From: Maribacter sp.
GTDB lineage: Bacteria > Bacteroidota > Bacteroidia > Flavobacteriales > Flavobacteriaceae
NCBI GenBank assembly: GCA_013001935.1
Contig: JABDKZ010000159.1
Coordinates: 1-6,178, forward strand
Length of the DNA: 6,178 nt
Direction of reading: 5' to 3'
The translations under genes were made by a program, and so were the position numbers. Positions 1-6,178 of this stretch are shown here, one piece after another; position 1 is the stretch's first letter, and the number at the start of each line of letters is the position of its first letter. The notes below the pieces were generated by a model, which made no database searches, had not been told where the DNA came from, and saw only the letters and a list, made by a program, of their open reading frames with translations.

Positions 1-1
1 T

Positions 2-3000
2 TTAATTACCAAAATTATACGTTAGCGTGAATCCAGAATTAATAGTGGTTTGGGGAAACGCCGTGGAAACAGCAAATTTCGAGAATGAATGATCGTAGTA
101 GAACAAGGCGTTCAAATTTTTACTTAAAGCGTAATCAGCGGTAAACTTCAAAGAGAACAAATTTTGACCTGAGGTTACTTGGTTATTATCTATATCCAAA
201 TTCCTTATAATTGTAATATTATCTCTCATCGATATATCGCCTTTAAGGTTCAAATCGCCTTTTAAGCGCGTTTTATTACCACCGATATTGGTAACGAACT
301 TTACATCTTTAAATCTATATCCCAGTCCAAGGGTATAGACCTGGCCATTGATTTCGGTCATTAAGTTGTTATCAAAGCTCATTGACAATGCCCTGTCCCT
401 ACTAACTTCGGCCAAAACGCTCACAGAATTCTTCATTTCAAAATCTACGCGCATTAACGGATTAAACTGATCGGTCAATACCACATTGTTTAAAATCAAA
501 TCTGGCAGCAAATTACCCGTTTCGGGGTCTATTTGCGTATTTTGCTTCTCTAAATTGGTCTGGAACGAATTAATACTATAAGAAGCTCTATAACCATGAC
601 TTAAAGAGAAACGCCTGAATTTCTTTTTAAACCATTTGTTACGCATTAATCCCGTGTATTTTATATTCCAATTGGGTATGGGTATTTGCCGAAAGGCATC
701 TAAGTTCACCTTATTGGCATCTTGACCTGTATAGGCAGCAAAGAAAGCTGGAAGCAGCACATCTTGTTGGGTCTTACCATAAAGTTGAGGATAACCCTCG
801 TCGTCTACACCGGATGACTGATTTCCTCTGTCAGATTCCAATCTGTTTGCAATGGTAATTCTATTATCCCTAAATGTCTGGAACAATGCTGAACTAAATT
901 CGTCGCTCTTGCTGAAGGAGGTACCGATCATCATGGTTGAAATACTGAAATTCCCAAATTCATTGACCAAACCACTTTGCTCTTGCAACCAGGATTGTAA
1001 ATCGTAATTTTCTTGATAACTATAGGAGTATTGTCTTTCCCCGGAAAGATCTATAGTAAGATCATTTATGGGTTGTGCTGTTGCTGTAAGACTCAGTTGT
1101 CTATTGGTTCGTTTAATATACTGTTCATTAAAATCAGCAAAACCCGTTAACCATCCTTTGCGCGCGGCCTCATAACGCACATCGGCCTGGCTTCCAAAAA
1201 CGAAACCTAAGGTTGGTTTGGTAGTACCTATAAAACCAATAGACTGTGTATATCCAGGAAGTACTGTACCATTACTCTCATTGTAATTTATATTCAACCT
1301 TTTGACCATTGTAATAATGTCGATTGCCGTATTCGCCAGGGCACTGGTCTTTTTGGTAGGAGCCTCTTTATCAGATGCTATATTTCCTGCTTTGTCCCTT
1401 CTTACGGGAGTCCTACGAGCCGCCACTTTGCCATCTCTCTTCTTGAGACCGATTAAATCATAGAATCTTTGCATGCTAAAGGCTGCGGTCAAGTTATGGG
1501 TATTTGCATTTTGTACGGTATTGATATCATCACCAGCCACAATACGCAACGCATCGCCTCCACGTTGCCAATCAAAATCACTGGCAAAAGAATATTGCGC
1601 ACTAATAAAATCCAATGCGGGAATCTTATTAAAAGGTAAATCATAATTCAGCTCTAATCGTTGCGCATGCCTATTTGGTTCCCCCAAATCCCAGAATCCG
1701 TCCCATAATCCTAGAGTCGGATTAATTTGAGAATCTGGATTACCATCTTCATTAAAATAATTTCTCACAATATTATTATTGCTTGCAGTAATGTTCAAGC
1801 TCAATGATTGGGTTAAACTATAATTAATGGCATACTGCCAGTTGAACATATAGTTACGTTGCTGCAGGACCGGCAAATCCAAAGATTCTACGCCCGGTTC
1901 AAAAACCTCCCGAAACCTTTGCTGATTAAACTGCCTGTTAATGTTTGAATTAAGAGAAACACTATTTGGAAGTAAATTAAAGTTCAAATCTTTCAGCCAT
2001 TGCCAATAATTACCCGTAAACAAGGAGTCTTTTTTTGCAAACGGGGCAACCTCTACGGGTTGGAAGTTATGATTATAGATAAACCCGGTATTCACATTTT
2101 GGTCTTTAAGCGTTTCAATTTCAAAATCTCGATGATCGGTTTGATTGTAGGAGTAGTTGAAGGTGAAATTCTCCACGTCATAGAAATTGGCATCAGCATC
2201 GGCACCCCTATCTTTACGAACCCCTATTAAATTTATACTTGTTCGTTTTGTGTAGTCCTCGGCCTGCTCCAATGTCCTTTCTGCTTCTTCTTGCGTTGGT
2301 GCCGCATCGATCAGGTCTTCCAATTTTAGGTCATCATAAACAGGATCAAATTCAGGGGTAATCAATTGTTCGGAAATTCCGTAGTTAAAAGGAATTTGTA
2401 CCCCCCATTTTTGCGGTAATAATTGACCCACATTTACATTGGTGACCAAATCGTAAGAAATGGCATCCTCACGTGCGCGCTCATTTGGCATTTGGTCAAC
2501 AGCACCAAAACCTGATGTACTTTTGCTCCCGGTTGCCGTAATATTGGCAAAATCGGCCATATTGGCATCAACTGAAGCAATAGCGGCCCAACCCCCTTTA
2601 TTGTCCAAGCCGGCTAAGCGAAGTTCGTTGAACCAAAATTCACCCCGTGCAGGGAGGTTGTCAACATTTTTAATCCCTATCATGGCGTTTCGCAGGCTCC
2701 CTAAAGATGGGTTACCGCGAATCCCAAAACGTACCCTTCCTAATGTGGTAGGTGCAAACTCAGGAACTGGGATTACCTCCCCATTTACAACTTCAAAATA
2801 TTGTAACTCATTTAAAGGGGAATTGTTTCTGTTTGCGATCCTATAGGATTTTACCTTATTTAAATCATCAAGGACAATCTCCATTTCATTTATATCGGGC
2901 CAAATAACCTCTGGGGATATGGACCCATGTGGGGTAAATTGCAAAGGCAATTCCACCTGATAGAAATTTTGAGATAAATCAGTGCCAAATCTAAAAAACC

Positions 3001-6000
3001 CAACAAACGGATTAGCATCATCGGAATAATCATTAGTATTTATTTTTTCAGCATGTATGAACATCTTCAGTTTCTGATATTGCCGGATATCAATATTAAA
3101 ACTCTTGAAAACACCTCTGGCATCCTGTGGTTCTAAGTCTTCTACCTTAAGAGACAAAGATTGTTCATTCTGGCGAATAATAGTATTGTTATTATTTAAT
3201 TGTTCCCGTTGCACTCCTGGAGGTATTACATAGGGTATTGGAATTCTAGTGTTATTTTCTTCAATATTCACCGTGTTTACATCCAATACGGTTAAGTCAT
3301 TATCTGGTAAAGGGCCGCCCAAATTATCTGATCTCAATGATTTGGTATAGGTTCGCCAATCGCCACGAACCAAGTCCATAGTTGCAAAACGCAATACCAC
3401 ATCACTACTAAAACCTGTGAGGTACATCCGCATAAAACTAATTGATCTGAAATCCGTGATACCCCCTAATGCATTACTAAAATCACTCAGTGGTATTTTA
3501 TATTGTATCCATCTACGATTAAGTTGTGACCCATTTGGCAGTTCGGGGGTTACCCCCTCCTTGATATCAGTTACATATTTGTCATCGATACTACTATTTG
3601 GCGCAATGGGAATTCTATACTCGAAATAGCTATTTACCGTATTCATTGTCAAATCCCTGTTGATGTCCTCTACATCTGGCAAGGTGGTTGAACCCCTATT
3701 GGTATTCGTTACTTGTACCGGCGAATTTCCGTCGGGGTTATTAAAATCCAGGTATCGTTCCAAAATACCCCCTTCACGATTTAAATAATACTGATAATTA
3801 TCAAAAGCCGGGTCTTCTCCCGGACCATATATAGCAGCCTCATCGGCATCATTTAAACCATCAAAACCAACATCCTGTACAGCCCTATTGCTTTCATTTG
3901 CATCAAAAGCGTATATCAAGGCCTGCGTGGCAGGCACAATACCCCATGAGGATTGATGAATCAATGCGTCGGCATCTACGGGCAACCCATTCTCATACTG
4001 TTTTCTACCATCCCTTAATACATCTTCAGATATGTTTCCTAAGTTAAAAACCAATTCTCCAGGGCTTGTTGCTTCGCCGTCAACATAAGGGTCTAATACC
4101 CAAAATTGTACGAATTCTACATTGGATTGTTCAAAGTTCGTACTGCTTAATGATCGCATTATACCAGCCCATTTATTTTGGGAAGTCTCGGTATCAAAAT
4201 CTGGATTTGTATTATAAGGCCCTTTGGTATTCGGATAATATGCCAAGTCTAGTGTTCCCTGTACCGTAGTTTGTCCTTGCGCAATATCAACTTGCGGAAA
4301 GACCTCATCAATGAAGACCCTTCGGGTAGCATTGGTAGAGATATCATTATCATTTATACTGGCTGGTCGTTGATTCGTGTAGAAAATTGGGTCTATAGTA
4401 TACCATGCTACCTTGGCTCTTCCAAAACCGTTGATCAAGTTGTTCGGGTCTTCTGGAGAAGTCCCTGGAAGTACACCACCAGGGGCAAATTCCAGTGGCG
4501 TACTAGCAAGAGACCAGCCCAAAGATGAGCGAATATCTATTAAGGCCTGAGCACCTTCAAAATCATCTAAATAAGTAGTTGTCTCACCTTGAAAATCGGC
4601 ATTTTTGGGAGAATTTGTTTCCAAAAAAGCAACTTCGCCACGTACCGATAAGTTCGATGGTACGTCGGTATCAATATTCGGTAGTTTGTTTGCCAATCGC
4701 GTAAGGAAAGGTACCTCGGTTGAGAAATTACCATTCAATCCAAAAATAGTATTGTTAACAGGCTCAACACCAAAGTTCGATTTTTGGGTAAGCGGCCTTT
4801 CATTTAAATTTAAGAGGGTAGCACCCAGTAAAAAGTTCTTGTTTACTTCATGTTCAACATTTATTCCAGTAAATCTTCTGGTCTGTTGACCAAAGACAGC
4901 ATTGTTCTCAACTGAGATATTGATTGGTGTATCAGACGCTTCAAGACTAGGGTCTAATATCTGTACGGTACCGGCTTGGTAGTTTACAGTATAATCAATT
5001 CCCTCTTGCAAGGTTCTGCCGCCAGCAGTAACCCTAACCGAGCCACGTGGCACATTGAAAGCACCAATGGGAATACCATTACTGCCCTCAGATTTGTATC
5101 TACCCTTTAAAACATATTTATTTTTTACGGGATCTTGTAAGGCTGCAGCCTTAGTCTGGGCATACATTTCCCTAAACACATATTTCTTTTGGTTCTCATT
5201 ATATCCTTGGTCATTGACCACATCGTATGTACCGTTACCCAATAAGTTGAACATAAATTCACCAAAAGGTTCAACCTTCGTGAATATTATCTTCCCGCCC
5301 TGGGTGTCAACCGTTATTCCCGGTATAAAGTCAAAAAAACCATCACCGCCAGGTTGTACATCATTGTAAACATTCAGTCTATCCAAATTAAAAACATCCA
5401 ACAATATGCGTTCCTGTAACGGTTTCGGAGAAGTTGGCCAACCGGAGCCTGGGCCTTCTTCGACTGGGGTTATATAATTCCTTGGCGTAGGGTCAGAATA
5501 AAGAATATTCAATTTAAAATCTTCCTGACTTAATCTAAAGGCACCTGTGGCATAAATATTCTTCATCATCAAATCCCAGATCGGATCCGAGATGTTGGTG
5601 ATATTACTTTTAAGTAGTTTTAATATTAACGTATTATTATTTACCACTGGATTTACCCCACTAGATACCGTCGTCGCATCCAGGCCGCCATTTGCAAATT
5701 CCCCTACTTGGTATACTTCACCTTTATAGGTGTATTGGTAAGCAACTGCCAATACCTCGTCATTACTCAACCTTTGGTTCAACGAAACATATCCAAGTTG
5801 GGTGTTGAATTGATAATCCCGGGTAAGTTCCAGTTTTCGAGCATTCTCAAGAATGGCATAATCAAAACCTTGATTCACCTGATAGCCGGGAACATTAAAC
5901 CCGGATTCTACGGTTGCTATGTCTCGAATAGATTCTGTTAGAACCCCTCCCGCGCCTATCGCTTCCGGATCATAATCATTGGCGTTATTTCTAGGTAAAG

Positions 6001-6178
6001 GGTTGCTTGGGTCGTTAAAAAACCCAGCTGGGGCACTGTTATTAATTCCTATCCTCGTCTTGGGTTCGTTAGACTCTCCCAAATCCTGAATAGCTACTAC
6101 ATTCCTTACATTTAATGTTTGTTGGCTTCTATTCGTTACCCACACCTCTAATCGTGTAATTTGAATTTGACTATTAAT
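2..6178 (-). CDS. sprA: SprA/Sov, T9SS outer-membrane translocon, C-terminal ~2,058 residues (5' end outside window)
   Basis: SprA is the outer-membrane pore of the type IX secretion system. It exports folded proteins with T9SS C-terminal signals, including gliding adhesins, and works with PorV, the Plug protein and the PorKLMN motor. The frame runs uninterrupted from the right edge to TAA at 4-2. Recognisable SprA blocks, numbered from the edge, include DEVLAVAYQYT (140-150), NVYNDVQPGGDGFFDFIPG (269-287), LDDFEG (537-542), GELVFNLGNISEDVL (707-721), FNNPDGNSPV (812-821), RWIQYKIPLSDF (889-900), LVRGDW (936-941), GEFWFNELRLAGLD (1179-1192), DVENFTFNYSYNQTDHRD (1334-1351) and DVLLPAFFAAYTG (1806-1818). 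The C-terminal third is barrel-like alternating sequence, and cysteine is absent throughout. Family members have about 2,400 residues, so about 350 N-terminal residues, including the signal peptide, are missing because of the window edge, not a gene lesion. The GTG at 6145 is an internal valine (context ITRLEVWVTNRS), not a start. In flavobacteria I recall ruvA upstream and gcvH downstream of sprA; neither is visible here. Product identity is very secure, from recognised motifs without a database search. Confidence 0.96.
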   Translation of the reverse strand: MNSQIQITRLEVWVTNRSQQTLNVRNVVAIQDLGESNEPKTRIGINNSAPAGFFNDPSNPLPRNNANDYDPEAIGAGGVLTESIRDIATVESGFNVPGYQVNQGFDYAILENARKLELTRDYQFNTQLGYVSLNQRLSNDEVLAVAYQYTYKGEVYQVGEFANGGLDATTVSSGVNPVVNNNTLILKLLKSNITNISDPIWDLMMKNIYATGAFRLSQEDFKLNILYSDPTPRNYITPVEEGPGSGWPTSPKPLQERILLDVFNLDRLNVYNDVQPGGDGFFDFIPGITVDTQGGKIIFTKVEPFGEFMFNLLGNGTYDVVNDQGYNENQKKYVFREMYAQTKAAALQDPVKNKYVLKGRYKSEGSNGIPIGAFNVPRGSVRVTAGGRTLQEGIDYTVNYQAGTVQILDPSLEASDTPINISVENNAVFGQQTRRFTGINVEHEVNKNFLLGATLLNLNERPLTQKSNFGVEPVNNTIFGLNGNFSTEVPFLTRLANKLPNIDTDVPSNLSVRGEVAFLETNSPKNADFQGETTTYLDDFEGAQALIDIRSSLGWSLASTPLEFAPGGVLPGTSPEDPNNLINGFGRAKVAWYTIDPIFYTNQRPASINDNDISTNATRRVFIDEVFPQVDIAQGQTTVQGTLDLAYYPNTKGPYNTNPDFDTETSQNKWAGIMRSLSSTNFEQSNVEFVQFWVLDPYVDGEATSPGELVFNLGNISEDVLRDGRKQYENGLPVDADALIHQSSWGIVPATQALIYAFDANESNRAVQDVGFDGLNDADEAAIYGPGEDPAFDNYQYYLNREGGILERYLDFNNPDGNSPVQVTNTNRGSTTLPDVEDINRDLTMNTVNSYFEYRIPIAPNSSIDDKYVTDIKEGVTPELPNGSQLNRRWIQYKIPLSDFSNALGGITDFRSISFMRMYLTGFSSDVVLRFATMDLVRGDWRTYTKSLRSDNLGGPLPDNDLTVLDVNTVNIEENNTRIPIPYVIPPGVQREQLNNNNTIIRQNEQSLSLKVEDLEPQDARGVFKSFNIDIRQYQKLKMFIHAEKINTNDYSDDANPFVGFFRFGTDLSQNFYQVELPLQFTPHGSISPEVIWPDINEMEIVLDDLNKVKSYRIANRNNSPLNELQYFEVVNGEVIPVPEFAPTTLGRVRFGIRGNPSLGSLRNAMIGIKNVDNLPARGEFWFNELRLAGLDNKGGWAAIASVDANMADFANITATGSKSTSGFGAVDQMPNERAREDAISYDLVTNVNVGQLLPQKWGVQIPFNYGISEQLITPEFDPVYDDLKLEDLIDAAPTQEEAERTLEQAEDYTKRTSINLIGVRKDRGADADANFYDVENFTFNYSYNQTDHRDFEIETLKDQNVNTGFIYNHNFQPVEVAPFAKKDSLFTGNYWQWLKDLNFNLLPNSVSLNSNINRQFNQQRFREVFEPGVESLDLPVLQQRNYMFNWQYAINYSLTQSLSLNITASNNNIVRNYFNEDGNPDSQINPTLGLWDGFWDLGEPNRHAQRLELNYDLPFNKIPALDFISAQYSFASDFDWQRGGDALRIVAGDDINTVQNANTHNLTAAFSMQRFYDLIGLKKRDGKVAARRTPVRRDKAGNIASDKEAPTKKTSALANTAIDIITMVKRLNINYNESNGTVLPGYTQSIGFIGTTKPTLGFVFGSQADVRYEAARKGWLTGFADFNEQYIKRTNRQLSLTATAQPINDLTIDLSGERQYSYSYQENYDLQSWLQEQSGLVNEFGNFSISTMMIGTSFSKSDEFSSALFQTFRDNRITIANRLESDRGNQSSGVDDEGYPQLYGKTQQDVLLPAFFAAYTGQDANKVNLDAFRQIPIPNWNIKYTGLMRNKWFKKKFRRFSLSHGYRASYSINSFQTNLEKQNTQIDPETGNLLPDLILNNVVLTDQFNPLMRVDFEMKNSVSVLAEVSRDRALSMSFDNNLMTEINGQVYTLGLGYRFKDVKFVTNIGGNKTRLKGDLNLKGDISMRDNITIIRNLDIDNNQVTSGQNLFSLKFTADYALSKNLNALFYYDHSFSKFAVSTAFPQTTINSGFTLTYNFGN
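5..43 (-). other. C-terminal beta-strand of the SprA barrel
   Basis: The last 13 residues, INSGFTLTYNFGN, alternate polar and hydrophobic/aromatic side chains (F, L, Y, F), as expected for the closing strand of an outer-membrane barrel and its BAM recognition signal. The last aromatic residue is third from the end, followed by Gly-Asn, rather than being the terminal residue as in classical porins. No T9SS C-terminal sorting domain is present, which fits SprA being the translocon and not a cargo protein. Confidence 0.6.
566..763 (-). other. Conserved C-terminal SprA motif DVLLPAF...PNW...SHGYRASYS
   Basis: Residues 1806-1871 contain DVLLPAFFAAYTGQDANKVN, IPIPNWNIKYTGL, the basic stretch WFKKKFRRFSLS and HGYRASYSINSF. 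This is one of the best conserved C-terminal stretches of the family as I know it. AFFAAYTG followed by NPxxP-like IPIPNW suggests a structured loop between barrel strands, with SLSHGYRASYSINSF starting the next hairpin. A specific function, such as contact with PorV or Plug, cannot be assigned from sequence. Confidence 0.55.
1346..1447 (-). other. Basic low-complexity linker in the SprA barrel region
   Basis: Residues 1578-1611 (LKKRDGKVAARR through EAPTKKT) contain 12 Lys/Arg against 4 Asp/Glu in 34 residues, with Ala, Pro, Thr and Gly making up much of the rest and no aromatic residue. The segment separates barrel-like sequence (SMQRFYDLIG) from the conserved segment NTAIDIITMVKRLNINY. This composition suggests a disordered loop or turn rather than a strand. 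From memory, SprA homologues carry a variable Lys/Pro-rich segment at about this place. Its side of the membrane is not shown by the sequence. Confidence 0.6.
2336..3214 (-). other. SprA second conserved block, VQREQ to PEFDPVY
   Basis: Residues 989-1281 begin with GVQREQLNNNNTIIRQNEQS (988-1007), followed by VEDLEPQDARGVFKSFNIDI, QKLKMFIHAEK, WPDINEMEIVLDDLNKV, VRFGIRGNPSL and GEFWFNELRLAGLD. The block closes with GFGAVDQMPNERAREDAISY and ITPEFDPVYDD. These are strongly conserved SprA signatures. The first ~200 residues look like a soluble beta-sandwich whose final strand (FWFNELRLAG) resembles the end of the preceding block. The remainder returns to barrel-like strands. A short charged helix (QEEAERTLEQAEDYTK, residues 1296-1311) follows immediately. 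Confidence 0.6.
3356..4570 (-). other. SprA conserved central block, LDDFEG to RGDW (likely beta-sandwich insert)
   Basis: Residues 537-941 carry the densest family-specific motifs: LDDFEGAQALIDIRSSLGWS at the start, then TLDLAYYPNTKGPYN, FVQFWVLDPYVDG, GELVFNLGNISEDVL, FDNYQYYLNR, DFNNPDGNSPV, RWIQYKIPLSDF and FATMDLVRGDW at the end. It is polar, acidic and rich in Asn, Asp and Gly, and it lacks the sustained in-out alternation of membrane strands, which suggests a folded soluble domain inserted in the barrel chain. The published SprA structure has large inserts that form an extracellular cap; assigning this block to that cap is inference. An acidic DVGFDGLNDADE motif lies at residues 769-780. 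Confidence 0.6.
4901..5050 (-). other. Conserved beta module with GG...EG.DYTV signature within SprA
   Basis: Residues 377-426 read as a compact run of short beta strands. The pattern is RGSVRVTAGGRTLQEG, then DYTVNYQAGTVQIL, then PINISVENN. The order 'surface strand, GG turn, L.EG.DY, G.V.IL' is a repeated theme in Bacteroidota outer-membrane secretion proteins and is conserved in SprA. It lies after the VYNDVQPGGDGFFDFIPG block and before the LDDFEG block. Whether it sits in the periplasm, in the barrel wall or outside the cell cannot be decided from sequence. The boundaries are judged by eye. Confidence 0.55.

Noticed and set aside
1..4. Possible downstream gene or terminator after the stop codon
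   Set aside because: Only one base remains after the stop, so nothing can be said about the downstream neighbour from this window.
2460..2846. Open frame of 128 codons on the plus strand
   Set aside because: It lies fully antisense to a strongly conserved part of sprA, has no recognisable domain and no convincing ribosome binding site, and is explained as a shadow of the minus-strand gene.
3182..3205. AT-rich run encoding QLNNNNTII, considered as a microsatellite or promoter-like tract
   Set aside because: It encodes an Asn run next to conserved SprA residues (GVQREQ), codons are mixed AAT/AAC, and there is no start codon or gene downstream on either strand.
3921..3935. Perfect 6-bp inverted repeat GCCTGC-GTG-GCAGGC
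   Set aside because: It lies inside the coding sequence (VPATQAL), is short, has no T-run and no gene end nearby. It is a chance palindrome, not a terminator.
4641..4664. Inverted repeat CGTACC ... GGTACG with a 12-base spacer
   Set aside because: It is within coding sequence, with a short stem and no promoter or operator context. Chance is the better explanation.
5055..5369. Open frame of 104 codons on the plus strand, with other plus-strand frames of 67-94 codons at 2000-2230, 3417-3629, 4066-4269, 4271-4528, 4605-4889 and 5708-5941
   Set aside because: All are antisense to the intact sprA frame, show no family motifs and have composition typical of reverse-complement translation.

Overview
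The window holds one gene fragment that fills it from edge to edge on the minus strand. It is the C-terminal ~2,058 residues of SprA (called Sov in Porphyromonas gingivalis), the giant outer-membrane translocon of the type IX secretion system (T9SS), which also supports gliding motility. The TAA stop lies at 4-2 and the frame is still open at base 6178, so the N-terminus (signal peptide and roughly 350 residues, judged against a usual family length of about 2,400) lies beyond the right edge. No other gene, RNA gene, mobile element, CRISPR array, promoter or terminator can be supported, and there is no intergenic stretch longer than one base.

The organism is a member of Bacteroidota, most likely Flavobacteriia. 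T9SS and SprA are confined to that phylum and its close relatives, base composition is moderately AT-rich (about 40% GC by eye), and the conserved blocks read like flavobacterial SprA. Genus cannot be fixed from this gene alone.

Layout in coding order, with residues counted from the first complete codon at the right edge (residue 1 = bases 6178-6176). Residues 1-~480 form the remaining part of the N-terminal conserved region, including a GG...EG.DYTV beta module at 377-426. Residues ~537-941 form a conserved block from the LDDFEG motif to the RGDW motif. Residues 989-1281 form a second conserved block, with GEFWFNELRLAGLD inside it. Residues ~1300-2058 are dominated by alternating, aromatic-rich beta-strand sequence of the barrel, interrupted by a basic low-complexity linker at 1578-1611. 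The protein ends in the amphipathic strand GFTLTYNFGN.

The known role is as follows. SprA forms a very large single-chain beta-barrel through which folded T9SS cargo crosses the outer membrane. It works with PorV (which collects cargo at the lateral opening), the Plug protein and the PorK/L/M/N motor complex, none of which is encoded here. The reading frame is intact with no frameshift, so this looks like a normal functional core gene rather than a novel system. The points worth a second look are an apparent pair of related beta-sandwich modules, a complete absence of cysteine, a basic linker and an acidic, calcium-loop-like motif.
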